64,000 nt of DNA from Rheum nobile (Eukaryota > Streptophyta > Magnoliopsida > Caryophyllales > Polygonaceae), in the NCBI GenBank assembly GCA_027886185.1, contig WOAB01000506.1, positions 4,898,001 to 4,962,000 of the forward strand, in the 5' to 3' direction. Under the pieces are notes generated by a model, which made no database searches, was not told where the DNA came from, and worked only from the letters and a program-made list of their open reading frames with translations. A program made the translations under genes and the position numbers. Below, in pieces: positions 1 to 10,590 of this stretch (positions within the stretch are counted from its first letter, which is position 1; every line of letters starts with the position of its first letter).

Positions 1-485
1 TTCTCTCTATGGAAATGTCGTGAATCCTTTTTAAATGAAGTAGACAACTTCCTTTCTTATAGTCTAGGAATTCTATCTAATTTACCCTAGTTTTACTTAA
101 GGAAAATAAGATAAAATAATCCTATACAATCTTTTCTAATCTTTCCTAACCAGAAAATCTTCAACAAGTTTATCTCTTACGGCCCAAGTTGCTCCTTCAA
201 TATTTCTTTCCATAAAAGAGAGATTCGGTAGTCGCAAGGGTTTCAGCGCGCGTCTCCCTTTCCTTTATAGTTCAATAACGCGTGTCTCTGTTTCTCTTTT
301 GTTCCATCGCGTTGTTCCTCATTATTGACTTCTTTGTTCCTTGCATTCTCTGTTTTGATCCATCACATAGTTTTCATCGTTCCCTTAGATCACCTGTTTT
401 CTGAAACTCATAGTCACACTAAAAACCATTAAATGTTATTGAGTTTATCATCATCAAAACTAGAGGGAACATCATCGTTTCAACA
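1..485 (-). repeat. Partial 3' LTR of Copia-1
   Basis: On the minus strand the LTR begins TGTTGAAACG at 485, directly after a purine tract, and continues past the window edge. The other LTR end is not visible, so its length is unknown. A TATA-like box lies at 262-270. Confidence 0.7.
262..270 (-). promoter_or_regulatory. TATA-like box in Copia-1 LTR
   Basis: The minus strand reads CTATAAAGG about 215 bp inside the LTR, a plausible position for the U3 promoter. Assigned on sequence and position only. Confidence 0.45.
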
Positions 486-713
486 ATTTCCCCCTTTTTG
501 GTGATGACAAACTCCTTCAAAATGTACACGTTCAAAACAGACAAGTAAGAAGTCAATTCACATGTAATCAAACATATACTACAATCAAGATATTGACAAT
601 GTTCCCCCTCAGAAAGTTCATAGAAGAATTTACCTTCAAGCAACATCGTCATTCTTCTTAGCACTAGCTTCTGTTAACAACCCTTCCTTGGGTTTCACAT
701 TTTCCATACTTCC
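470..713 (-). repeat. 244-bp pre-LTR block, copy A
   Basis: This block (purine tract, pre-LTR sequence and the first 16 bp of the LTR) is repeated in the same orientation at 3565-3808 with few differences. The two copies flank the inverted copia fragment, so the block was duplicated when that fragment was joined in. Confidence 0.85.
486..499 (-). other. Polypurine tract of Copia-1
   Basis: The minus strand reads AAAAAGGGGGAAAT immediately before the LTR start TGTTG. This is the expected plus-strand priming site. Further GGGGGA-like tracts on this strand lie near 603-611, 3581-3593, 3698-3706, 3805-3815, 5872-5881 and 5902-5910. Multiple tracts are a known Sirevirus habit. Confidence 0.7.
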
Positions 714-1110
714 TGTACTAAGTTTTCCTCTCTAAGGAAATTTGTCTGTTATTCTGTTACAATATTCCGCTGCCCAAGGAACAGTTATACCGTTCCTTGT
801 ACTAACACACGTGATAATGTTGACATGGCCGTGAGATAGAGGAGAGAACCAATCATTCACGTACTAAGTGTTCCTCTCTAAGGAACTTTGTCTGTTACTC
901 TGTTATTCTGTTATAATATTCCGTTGCCCAAGGAACAGTTATACCGTTCCTTGTACTAACACACTCGATTCTACAATTTTTGAATTCGAACACTCTTTGA
1001 CACGAGTCGAGAAGGATCGTCAAGTTGTGTTTCAGAGTCGTCCGTTGAAGATGGAGGCAATGGTAGGTTGTACAACCAATTATCATGTGAGTTCGTACCA
1101 AGCCAAGTGA
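714..1110. repeat. Patchwork of short copia fragments with a tandem duplication
   Basis: A ~100-bp segment occurs twice (715-810 and 861-964). Between the copies are about 18 bp from the end of the RNase H region in plus orientation (811-828), about 30 bp of RT sequence in inverted orientation (827-858, matching 6962-6991 and the complement of 3055-3084), and about 15 bp of RNase H sequence (850-864). Positions 1054-1100 also resemble 6066-6110. No reading frame is supported here. Confidence 0.7.
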
Positions 1111-2694
1111 GAGAAAATCACTGCAAACTTGACTGCTCACTCTATCTCAGATAAAGAAATCCTCCCCTACGAGAAGATCCTTATTATCATTGATGGGCTT
1201 CCTCATCGTCATGCGATGACTAAGGACATTCTGAAAGAGAATCCCGACACTATCAAACTGACGTTCCATGAGGTCTTTAGCAAGATTCAAAAGTATGACA
1301 ATGAAGAGAAGGCTGGAAGAAACAAGGATTCTAAGAGCAAAGGAATCGCTTTGATGGTTGGAAAGGTTGTTGATAGAATTGAAAATGACCTCGATGACAA
1401 TGATGGTTCTGAGGATCCTGAGGTGGTGTTACTAACTAAAGTCATGCGTTCCCTTTATAACAAAGGAAGAAAGAACAGAAGTGGGAACGGTGAGACTCGT
1501 GACATCAAAGACTTCACTTGCTACAACTGTAATGAAAAGGGTCACTACTCTAGCTCATGCCCAAAGCCCAAGAAACCAAGCAAACCTTCTGGGAACGATG
1601 AGAATAAAGCTTTCGTTGCTGTGTGGGGCAATGAGGATGACTCAGATGGTGAAGACCCTGAAGCTTGGAGTGGTAAGATGTGTGCAATGGCTATCAATGA
1701 CTCTACTGAGGATCTCGAGGTAAATCCTGAAACATTTTTGAAATCTCTTGTGAATTATGATAAGAAATCTTTGATTGCTCTCAAAAGGGAAATGTATGTT
1801 GAAAATGTGAAAACACAAGAGGAACTTGCTAATTCTGAAGATGAGTGTAGTAGTTTAAAAGAAAACTTATCTAACACTGCTAGTAGCTCAAATGTTCATT
1901 GTTCTTCATGTGATGCTAATCATGAGGAACTTCAGAGGTTAAGAAATGAAAAAGTCTCTTTGCTTATGAATGAAGTCTCTAACAATACTGATGCAAGAAG
2001 TGTAGCTGGATCAACCAAGCTTGAGGAATAGATATCTGAGATGAAAGCCTATGTTCACAAAATTCATTCTATGCTAGTGGAACAGAAAGCTGAAACTGAC
2101 AACATTCAGTTTGTCGAAGCAAGGTATGGCATTGGTTACACAGGGTCCAAGCAAAAGGAAGATGATCCATCTATTTTGGAACTTCGTGAAGCAAGAGATA
2201 GGAAACTACAAGATGCTAGAGAGAAGAATCGCAATCTTGAGGAACGTGTTAGGGTTCTTGAGAGTGGACTGGATGAAAATTAGTCATGGTACACTGAACA
2301 ACCTGCCCACAAGATCTACCTCAAGCAGTCTCAAGGGAAGCAATCCAACGTACCTTGTCCAGAATGTGCGAAGCAACACAAGAGTGTTGTTCCTAACAAA
2401 AAGTATGTTCAGATGGATCAATTCAAGCTGTATTGGTATTGTGGGGACAACAGACATTTGCAGAGAGATTGTGAAAAGAAAAAGAAGTTCTCTGAAGAGC
2501 ACACAAAGAGAAGGAACAGTAGGAGCAATAATGTGAACTTGAATGACTTCTATGATGATTCACATATGCATAATCATAATCATGCTAAATCTAGGAAGAA
2601 AACTGTTGTTATAGATCGGGCTATTCCTAGGGAACAATTGCATTATGTGTGTCGACCAGGTAAGGCTAAGCTTGCATGGGTCGCCAAACCTTAA
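1111..2694 (+). pseudogene. Copia gag fragment (Sirevirus-like), broken
   Basis: The frame opens after an in-frame stop at 1108-1110, so the N-terminus of gag is missing. A CCHC zinc knuckle (CYNCNEKGHYSSSC) lies at about 1530-1571. Acidic, Lys/Glu-rich, probably coiled-coil sequence follows, as in the long C-terminal gag extension of Sireviruses. In-frame stops at 2029-2031 and 2281-2283 interrupt it. A second, degenerate Cys/His motif (YCGDNRHLQRDC) sits near 2437-2472. The capsid part is largely absent. The fragment lies inverted relative to the surrounding element, so it reached this site by rearrangement. Confidence 0.8.
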
Positions 2695-3564
2695 CTTTTT
2701 CTGTGCAGGTTGAAGTGAGGGGGAATGAGAAGTGGTACATTGACAGTGCTTGTTCATGCCACATGACCGGAAAAGAAGATCAACTCACCTCACTTCACAA
2801 ACACTCGAGAGGGAGTGTTGCTCTTGGAGACAAGAGATGCAGAGAAATCATTGGAACAGGCAAAACAAAACTAAACTCCAACATCACGGTAAGAGAGGTA
2901 AGTTTAGTTCATGAAGTTGGTTTTAGTTTGTTGAGTGTTGTTGAAGAAGTATGGTATGGATTCTGCAAAACCCATCGTTACCCCTATTTCTCCTAACACT
3001 CGCTTGGATGCATATTTAAATGGAACAGTTGTTGATCCCACCATGTATAGAGGAATGATTGGTTCTCTTTTCTATCTCACGGCCAGTCGGCCAGATATAT
3101 TGTTTAGTGTGTGTCTCTGTGCTAGATTTCAGGCCAATCCCAAGGACTCACACTTGAAGGAAGTAAAGCGAATCTTTCCATACCTCAAAGGAATGGACCA
3201 TCTATGTCTATGGTATCCCAAGAACTGTGATTTCAATCTTGTTGGATTCACAGATGCTGATTTTACTGGGCACGTTGTGGATCACAAAAGCACCTCTGGA
3301 ACGACACAATTCCTTGGTCCCAGTCTTGTCTCATGGGGTTCCAAGAAACAAAACTCTGTGACCCTCTCCACTGCAGAAGCTGAGTACGTCGCCGCAGCAA
3401 GTTGTTGTGCTCAGGTATTGTGGCTCAAACAACAACCGGAAGACTTTGGTATGTCTCTTGGCACCGTTCCCATTATGTGTGATAATACTAGTGCCATTAA
3501 CATCTCGAAAAATCCAGTTCATCATTCACGTACTAAGCATATTGACATTCGTCATCATTTTCTA
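2695..3564 (+). pseudogene. Copia pol remnant: protease fused to RNase H by a large deletion
   Basis: The protease active-site region (WYIDSACSCHMTG) lies at about 2733-2770, followed by the start of the GAG-pre-integrase domain up to GFSLLSV. At about 2938-2942 the sequence jumps, with a frame change, to the RT/RNase H boundary (LLKKYGMDSAKP). The integrase and the RT catalytic core are gone. RNase H follows, with DADFTG, STAEAEY and CDNTSAI motifs, and ends abruptly after HIDIRHHF, where the 244-bp block begins. The copy at 6348-7306 has the same deletion joint. Function is lost. Confidence 0.85.
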
Positions 3565-3808
3565 CATCATCGTTCCAACAATTTCCCCTTTTTTGGTGAT
3601 GACAAACTCCTTCAAAATGTGCACGTTCAAAACAGACAAGTAAGAAGTCAATTCACATGTAATCAAACATATACTACGATCAAGATATTGACAATGTTCC
3701 CCCTCAGAAAGTTCATAGAAGAATTTATCTTCAAGCAACATCGTCATTCTCCTTAGCACTAGCTTCTGTTAACAACCCTTCCTTGGGTTTCACATTTTCC
3801 ATACTTCC
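3565..3808 (-). repeat. 244-bp pre-LTR block, copy B
   Basis: This is the second copy of the block at 470-713. It starts with a 16-bp LTR tip (TGTTGGAACGATGATG on minus), then a purine tract at 3581-3593. The LTR tip ends in ATGATG at the junction, and ATGATG also occurs a few bases into the joined pol sequence, so a short shared motif lies at the breakpoint. Confidence 0.8.
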
Positions 3809-4024
3809 CCCTTTTGGCATCATTAAAAGATCACAGAAAGAACAAAGACTTGACTCGCATGCAAATCATAAGCAAAATATTTCATTCATTAAGTAGGGTG
3901 AAGTATAAAGCAAAGGAACCTAGACAACTATCATCAAAATACAAGGAACAATCACACAAAAGACATAAAAACATAGAAAAACAAGAACAGAAGGTCAGGC
4001 GGGCTGGATGGTGACAGGGAACAC
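3809..4024 (-). other. Noncoding 3' region of the envelope-like gene
   Basis: This is A/T-rich sequence on minus between the envelope-like stop and the pre-LTR block, with another GGGGG tract at its left edge. The small open frame on plus shows no family resemblance and is taken as chance. Confidence 0.5.
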
Positions 4025-5520
4025 TTAGGTCTCAGGGTCTTCAGCAGCATCTTCGTCTTTGCTCAGAAAGTGATCCAAGAGCAGATTCATGGTGATGTTC
4101 AACTGCTTAAGCTCAGCCAAAATCTGATGCTGAATTGAGCTACCCTTTGACGTTCCTTCCCTTTGAGTCACCTTTGAACTTCATCTTCTCTACAGCAGCA
4201 AAGTCTAACTCACTTCCCAGAGACACTTCATTCTCCTCGAGATATGCTTCATCTCGGAGCAACAACATCTTCACCAAGCCTGGATAGGCCAAAGAGTGGG
4301 ACTTGGCTTTGCACCGTTCCATATGGAACAAAATCACTCGAGGTAGATCAATCTTCTCCCTTCTTAGAAAGCGGTGAAGCAGAACAAGTCACACAAAGTG
4401 ATGGTGCTGCGCTTCTCTTGGTGAGGCGCCACAACCCTGGAAATGATGTGGAAAGCCACTCGCTGAGCCAATGTCAGCCTTTCAGTGTGCAGCTCCCTAG
4501 CAGTTGAGCCAAACAGCCATTCCATACACGCCAACTTCTCATCATTGATCTCGCTTGCTGGAACCTCAAAGAAACCACCCATTGGAATAGAGAGGAGCGA
4601 GGAGAATACCTTAGGCATAAAGGACATATCTTCACCACTGATCTTGGTAGACCCACACAAAGCATCAGCTTTGGAAAGATGAAAGTAACGGTAAAACTCG
4701 TGCATCTGCACTTCATTCACTGTTGCCCTGTTAAAATAGAGTTGTTCCCAACCTTGGAAACGCATAAGCTCCAGAATCTCCTTCACATTGTGCTCAGAAA
4801 AGAAACTCTCACGAATTAGAAGTGGTGGAAGGATCTTTTACCCTCAGAAAAGTCAGGGACAGTGGTGGTAGAAATGGATAGATCCAATTTTGCCTTGCCA
4901 ACAGATTTGGCCCTTTTTATCTCTGGCTTCACAGCGGAACGAAGACGTGCCTTCAGAGGTCGGGGAGCAGTTTCATCACCACCAGACTTAGACGGTGTCG
5001 ACTGTGCCATCGGAGCCATTCGATGCTCCAAAATTTCAACTTCCTCCTCTTCCTCCTCGTCATGAGCAGTGACGGCAAGATCGGCGAGCTTGCGCTTGCG
5101 AGGTTGAGGCGGCGCCAAAGGAGCAGGCTTTACTCCAAGTTCCTTCTCCAGAGATTGCATCGGTTGTTCCTCCTCGTCGACTCTGTCCTTGGAAGGAGAA
5201 GAGACTTCCTCTTCTTCGACAGGTTGGGGACGCGGTTGTTCCTCCATGGACACAACGGCAAGCACAGGATTGAGGTCTTGGGCTTTTAGAGGAGATGGAG
5301 CAGAAGGGGACGGCGGCGTCGGTGTAGGTGTCGATGTAGACGCAGAGGGGTCGACATTTTGTTGGACGGCGGCGTGAGCAATCTCCACAACAGAAGTCGG
5401 CATGCCGGTGGGAGTCGGTGTAGTGCAGGCGACCCTGGCCTGTTGGAGTTGGAGAATATAAGTGTCCATCTCGGCCTCAGACATCTTGTCGGTGGAGATT
5501 ATCTTGCTTGGAGAATCCAT
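4025..5520 (-). pseudogene. Envelope-like / putative plant transposon protein, frameshifted
   Basis: The start MDSPSK at 5520 is the first ATG in frame after a TATA box 110 bp upstream. The N-terminal ~230 residues are low-complexity (Pro/Ser/Thr, acidic runs, basic RKRK patch). The conserved part, with motifs such as LMRFQGWEQLY and ALCGSTKISGEDM, resembles the 'putative plant transposon protein' family often annotated as envelope-like in Sireviruses. Frameshifts near 4835, 4380 and 4155 split the frame. The last segment continues to a stop at 4025-4027. No signal peptide or membrane segment is evident. The position after pol and before the LTR fits a third Sirevirus gene. The family assignment is from memory of motifs, so moderate. 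Confidence 0.65.
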
Positions 5521-5628
5521 GGTAAGCAAAGAACTTTGAGCTTTGGGAGATGGCACATGGATGAGAGGTTTGAGAGAGAGCAGAGAGTAATAGAGATTGG
5601 CGGTGGAGAGCTTGAATGGAATGAAAAG

Positions 5629-5636
5629 TATTTATA
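5629..5636 (-). promoter_or_regulatory. TATA box upstream of the envelope-like gene
   Basis: The minus strand reads TATAAATA, 109 bp before the ATG at 5520, followed by a C/T-rich leader typical of plant 5' UTRs. This suggests the envelope-like gene had its own promoter rather than relying only on splicing of LTR-driven RNA. Confidence 0.55.
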
Positions 5637-6347
5637 GGAAAGATAAAATCTTTTACAAGATAAAATCTTTCCAAAAATCTCAACCGTCTTGCAAAATTTC
5701 CATCATTAGAGCGTTTCTCTCTCTTCCTCTAACGGCCACTTTTTAACTTCGTTTACTGTATCACTGTTCCTGCCACAGAGCAGTCAAATCTCGCAGAGAG
5801 CCGTTCCAACGTTCACCTGCACCCCAATAAATACCAGCCAATGATTCAAATTCCTCGTTCCATTCACATATGTTCCCCCTCAATCTAAGCAACAGTCGTC
5901 ATTCCCCCTGAGACCAAGAGTGTTTGCGAGGCTTGTCTGGATATTTCAATGATGAGTTCACACAAAATATAGTATGTCCAAACATATGGTAGGGAGAAAA
6001 CAACTCAGATAATTATTCCCAGTAAAATGGTTTAGCAAAGAGGGATCATAGAGAACGTTTACCTGAATCAAGGCAATGGTAGGCTGTACAACCAATTATC
6101 ATGTGGGCTTGTAATGAGGGTTCAATCATCAAATTGGTTGTTTTGGGTCTCAAATAAGATGTTAGCATGCAATCAAGTAATTCAACACATATCAAAAGAC
6201 AAAGAAGCTAGACCCCAAGACAAGGCAATTCGAGCATACACAAATCATGAAATAGCAAGTTCAAGAAAAGCAATGTAAGCAAGATACTTCATGATATATG
6301 TGAAACAAATTAGCCAATCATTGAGGGAATAACGGATGTGAAGGTCC
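5637..6347 (-). other. Spacer between pol and envelope-like gene
   Basis: This noncoding stretch has two GGGGGA tracts on minus (5872-5881, 5902-5910). A 45-bp segment at 6066-6110 is shared with 1054-1100. No open frame with family resemblance was seen. Confidence 0.5.
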
Positions 6348-7306
6348 TCAATTCAGAGAGATCATGCCAAGGAGTAATCGAAGATACTCGAACGGACCTT
6401 TGTCTAGTGCTTTGGTGAAGATGTCTGCTACTTGATTTTCAGTCCTGCAATGTTCCATTCTAATAAAGCCCATGTCAACATTATCACGTAGAAAATGATG
6501 ATGAATGTCAATGTGCTTAGTACGTGAATGGTGAACTGGATTTTTTGAGATGTTAATGGCACTAGTATTATCACACATAATGGGAACGGTGCCAAGAGAC
6601 ATACCAAAGTCTTCCAGTTGTTGTTTGAGCCACAATACCTGAGCACAACAACTTGTTGCGGCGACGTACTCAGCTTCTGCAGTGGAGAGGGCCACAAAGT
6701 TGTGTTTCTTGGAACCCCATGAGACAAGACATGGACCAAGGAACTGTGTTGTTCCAGAGGTTCTTTTGCGATCCACAACGTGCCCAGCAAAATCAGCATC
6801 TGTGAATCCAACAAGATTGAAATCACAGTTCTTGGGATACCATATGGTCTATTCCTTTGAGGTATCGAAAGATTTATTTTACTTCCTTCAATTGTGAGTC
6901 CTTGGGATTGGCCTGAAATATAGCACAGAGACACACACTAAACAATATATCTGGCCGACTGGCCGTGAGATAGAGGAGAGAACCAATCATTCCTCTATAC
7001 ATGGTGGGATCAACAGCTATTCAATTTAAATATGCATCCAAGCGAGTGTTAGGAGAAATAGGGGTAACGATGGGTTTTGCAGAATCCATACCATACTTCT
7101 TCAACAACACTCAACAAACTAAAACCAAGTTCATGAACTAAACTTACCTCTCTTACTGTGATGCTGGAGTTTAGTTTTGTTTTTCCTATTCCAATTATTT
7201 CTCTGCATCTCTTGTCTCCAAGAACAACACTCCCTCTCGAGTGTTTGTGAAGTGAGGTGAGTTGATCTTCTTTTCCGGTCATGTGGCATGAACAAGCACT
7301 GTCAAT
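6348..7306 (-). pseudogene. Copia pol remnant with the same protease/RNase H deletion
   Basis: On minus this reads protease MTGKEDQLTS, the GAG-pre-integrase start, the same jump to RT/RNase H, then RNase H (STAEAEY, CDNTSAI, KHIDIHHHF) through the C-terminal QVADIFTKAL motif, stopping at 6348-6350. Frameshifts separate the parts. The C-terminus missing from the plus-strand copy is present here. Integrase and the RT core are absent. The upstream end is cut at 7306/7310 by an Athila-like LTR. Confidence 0.85.
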
Positions 7307-7309
7307 GAA

Positions 7310-8613
7310 TGGCAGGCCTAAAATGTCGTATGCCTAATCAAAAAAATCCTAATGTACCTACTAAACAGAGTATAGCAAGCAAGTCAGGGTCGAACCCAAG
7401 GGAATCAGTTTATCAGTTCTTGTAATTCGCAAGTCACCAACTAGGAACTAGGTGGGGGGGGGGGGGTTGTAGTATTTCGAACCAAGTAAATAAAGCAAGA
7501 AAAGCAAAGCAAAGGATGTGAATATGATATGAGGAAGGCGCCACACCTGACAAAGATCCACACAACAAGAGATATGGTTGATCACTGAATTCTATTATTC
7601 TCAAGTTCTTATCTTTCCTTTGGTTGTTCTTATCCCGATCATATGTAACTATTAGTTCTACCAGCCTTAATAGTACTTATTACTAAATCAAATCTGAAAA
7701 CCTTCAAGACTCAACAAAGCAATAGCATTCAAACAAGGATTCAACAAGATACATGCAATAGAAACAACCCGTTACTATAAGCATGCAATTAACTCTCTTT
7801 CACGATGAACACTCGCAACCCGCTTATATAAATCGTGTTTGCTACTAGATATGCAACCCGAACCCGGAATTTACAAGTCCTAGCTATATGGATAATATCA
7901 ATAAACCTAGGTGATCAGTCTAGATAAATCAATAAGATTCAATAAACATTCAAGCACAAGAGAATTAATACAACTAGATAGGAAATCGAACAAGAGTAGA
8001 AAACTCACAACCAATCAATTGAAGGCTTCAAACGTCAAGTGCAACAATGGAAACTTAGCTCGACATAGGGTTTGAGAGAAAATGATGGAAGGGAAAAGAG
8101 TACGTGGTTAGATGAGAAACATGTTTCTCTCTAACCTAAATATAAAGAAATAGTTCATGAATAAAGAAAAGGAAAATAAAACATAAAATAAGATCTCGGA
8201 CTAAAAGATAAGGAAATAAAAGATCACGGAATAAAATCCTGATAAAGACTCTAGCTCAGCGCCGCGGGTGCGGTCATCCACTGCGGGGTGCGGTGAATCT
8301 TCAGTCTGCTCCAGCTGTCTTCGCTTCAGCTCCTCTTCACTTGTCTTCAGCAAGTTCACCGCGGGTGCGGTGAAGATGGGCGCGGGTGCGGTGAAGACAC
8401 CAGAAACTCTTCTTCTTCAGCTGCTTCTTCTTGCTTCTTTTGTGCAGCTCTTCAACTCTTCACTTCAATGTACTTCAAATCTCTGTAAATCTCATGATTT
8501 CTTCACTTCTCGTCTTCTCTTTCGGATTACATAATTACAATCAAAACATCTCTAAACATTATCTAAATCATGCTAATAACCACTAGATGCGCTATATAAT
8601 ATATCGCATATCA
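7310..8613 (-). repeat. 3' LTR of the truncated Athila-like element
   Basis: On minus it starts TGATATGCG and ends CCTGCCA, about 1.3 kb. It shares long blocks with the LTRs at 48218-49625 and 58431-59812, including the segment around GTCGTATGCC and a poly-G run (7454-7466). It contains a palindrome cluster at 8260-8393. Confidence 0.8.
8260..8393 (-). repeat. Palindrome cluster (CACCGC type)
   Basis: Four related GC-rich motifs are present; one is the perfect inverted repeat CACCGCGGGTGCGGTG and the others are imperfect. On minus, one pair is preceded by CTGGAG and another by CTGGTG, the module layout seen in the full-length Athila-like element. The interval between the two pairs is longer here, about 40 nt. 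Confidence 0.75.
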
Positions 8614-9074
8614 AATTCCCCTATACTTAGACCTTTACTCGTCCCGAGTAAGCCAAAAACTGAACTCAGTCCATCAATCATGCTCCAAGACAACCAAAAC
8701 AAGTGACGCAAGACTAATCTAATCCTAACTCCCATCTAACACCTTATCACTCCATAGTGGCCTACCTAAATCCTCCTTATATCATCTCTTCTTATGTCAC
8801 CATGCCAAGAACAATGAGGAATCCTAAAAATCACTCTTCTTGTTTTCACTCATTTTGCCAAGGCGCCCTTCCGGGTTTTCACCAAGCCACTCGTTTCATT
8901 TTCCAATAGATGTGCTCACGTCACTCTTGACCAATTATTACCCCAGCCTAATGTTGGTCCAAGCCACCTGCTTATTACCTAGGTCGCCCTTTCATGTTTT
9001 CGACCTATCCTAGGATTTCTATTTTAGCCTTTTATTCAAATTTTTGACTTTTTCTTTTCTCCTCAACGACATAG
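8614..9074 (-). other. Purine tract and 3' noncoding region of the truncated Athila-like element
   Basis: The minus strand reads AGGGGAATT just before the LTR start, the expected purine tract. The rest matches the 3' noncoding region at about 49640-50190 by shared phrases and carries no convincing frame. Confidence 0.6.
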
Positions 9075-10203
9075 TGTAGGATCGTGATTGTTAGATTAAT
9101 AATCAGGGAACTGAGAACACAGTTTACAGTTCCCTTCGCAGTGGAAATAAACAATCAACTAGATGAACAAGTTCCTTATAGTGGAAACCTTTGATTGCCA
9201 ACTAGCAATCCAGGATAAAAACCACTACCTTTCTTTCGAAAGGATTTCAAGGTCTACTTCTTGATTTCTTATCTCTTTTGGTTACAGCTTATCCTAGGAA
9301 CAAACACACAGTTTCTTTGCCTTATACACAGTTAGGCAATCCTAGATAACTTAACACAATCAATAATCAATCCAAGAAACAGACCTTAGCACCTAGGAAC
9401 TATCTCACTTACAGTCACAGGAACTTAGCACTCAGCTCTTCTATTCCTTGACTGGTTCCTCTTGATCTCGGTTTGCTTTGATGATCTTGTTTGAAGGTTC
9501 ACACTTTTGATGTTTGCTATTGAGTGTGATTCGTATTTCAGTTCTTGAAGATAACCCTTGAGTTAGTCTTCCTTTTATAGAGAATTCTTCACAGCTTAAT
9601 CTTTTCTGGGTTCCCACAGATTGAGGTTGCCCTAGGATGTGTGGTTCACCTTGGTCCACGTTGTTCTTGGCATGTACAAACAACCTAGGCAGCTCAGAAT
9701 CCTTCTAGGTTAGTCAACCTCTTCAGCCAAGTCGTTCTCCAGCTTCCTTCTTCCGAGGTTCAACAATCTGGGCACTTGGGAACTGTATTCTGGACAGTGA
9801 CATCTCTATGAGCTGTCGCTTTCAGTGCCTTTGTCTGAGGTTCATCGTTCTAGGCATCTTGGAGTCTTGCTCTTGGATGGTGGCAGGCTTTTGGAAGCTT
9901 CTCTCAAGTTGTTTTCGACTTCCTTTTGTCCGAGGTTGGTGTTGCCAGATTTCTCAGGAATCACAATCTCGCATGCTGCGTTTCTGGGCACACTTGGGTT
10001 CCTCTGAGTTACTTCCTTTGTCTTGTTCCTTGGTTCTCTTGTCCTGTTTGGCTTTCATGCTTTCGGCATTTGTCCTGTGGTTCCTTAAAGCATATCTTTG
10101 AGATAAAACATTAGTATCATAATATTTGTCATCTTCAAAAGTAGAGAAACTGAGGAAAGAAACTCTCAGGGGAACCGAAGTTCTAGAGTTCCGTTTCCTA
10201 ACA
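9075..10203 (-). repeat. 3' LTR of Copia-2
   Basis: On minus it begins TGTTAGGAAACGG and ends CGATCCTACA, 1,129 bp, with TG..CA termini. It directly follows a purine tract (AAAAGGGGGAAAT). Short open frames inside it have no family resemblance. Confidence 0.75.
9571..9579 (-). promoter_or_regulatory. TATA box in Copia-2 LTR
   Basis: The minus strand reads TATAAAAGG about 625 bp into the LTR, a strong plant TATA match at a sensible U3/R position. Confidence 0.55.
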
Positions 10204-10590
10204 ATTTCCCCCTTTTTGATGATGACAAATATAAGGAACCTGGCAACATAATAGGAACATGAAATTCATGAGAACAGTTGAGCTAAGGGATTTTCAACTT
10301 TAAAAAATATTGATAGAACATTCAATAGTTGCAAATTCCCCCTAAGCAAATAAACTAAGTTATTCAAGTTCCCCCTTAGAAGTAGAACGGGTTCAGAGTT
10401 CCTATTAGTCCAGTAGTTCCAATAATTCAAGGTTCCTATCCATTCTTCCCCCTTTTGACATCATCGAAAAGATCAAGTTACTTATCAAGTATAGGATATC
10501 AATGTGAAATAAACAATTTGCGTTAAACCCATGACAATGACCATAATAGAAACTTAAGGCAAAGACAAATGATGCATTAGAAACATTACC
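10204..10590 (-). other. Purine tract region of Copia-2
   Basis: The tract adjoining the LTR (10204-10216) is followed upstream by further GGGGGA-like motifs near 10336-10345, 10371-10378 and 10447-10456. The sequence is otherwise noncoding and ends at the joint with the Tat-like LTR. Confidence 0.6.

Larger units (their letters stand above)
1..7309 (-). mobile_element. Rearranged Sirevirus-like Ty1/copia element (Copia-1)
   Basis: Read on the minus strand, this stretch has a pol remnant (7306-6348), an envelope-like gene (5520-4025), polypurine tracts and the start of a 3' LTR (485 to below 1). That order, pol then env-like gene then several GGGGGA-type tracts, is typical of Sireviruses, a genus of plant copia elements (family knowledge). 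An inverted copia fragment (714-3564) interrupts the 3' end. The right edge is an Athila-like LTR inserted at 7310. The left end lies outside the window, so no target duplication can be tested. Confidence 0.75.
7310..9074 (-). mobile_element. 3' end of an Athila-like Ty3/gypsy element
   Basis: An LTR (7310-8613) is followed on its inner side by a purine tract and about 460 bp that align by eye with the 3' noncoding region of the full-length element (49626-50200). A second Sirevirus LTR begins at 9075. The rest of the element is not found, so its target duplication cannot be checked. The adjacent left 5 bp are ATGAA. Confidence 0.75.
9075..10590 (-). mobile_element. 3' end of a second Sirevirus-like copia element (Copia-2)
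   Basis: An LTR (9075-10203) with a purine tract and a stretch rich in GGGGGA motifs is joined at about 10590 to a Tat-like LTR that lacks its first ~170 bp. The remainder of the element was lost. The left flank of the LTR is the Athila-like 3' region, so Copia-2 inserted into that element. Confidence 0.7.

Noticed and set aside
2733..2770. Asp-Ser-Ala in the copia protease as a lost active site
   Set aside because: Ala at this place occurs in many plant copia proteases as far as I recall, so it is not taken as a defect.
7310..8613. Possible solo LTR
   Set aside because: Matching internal Athila-like sequence and a purine tract continue to 9074, so it is a truncated element rather than a solo LTR.
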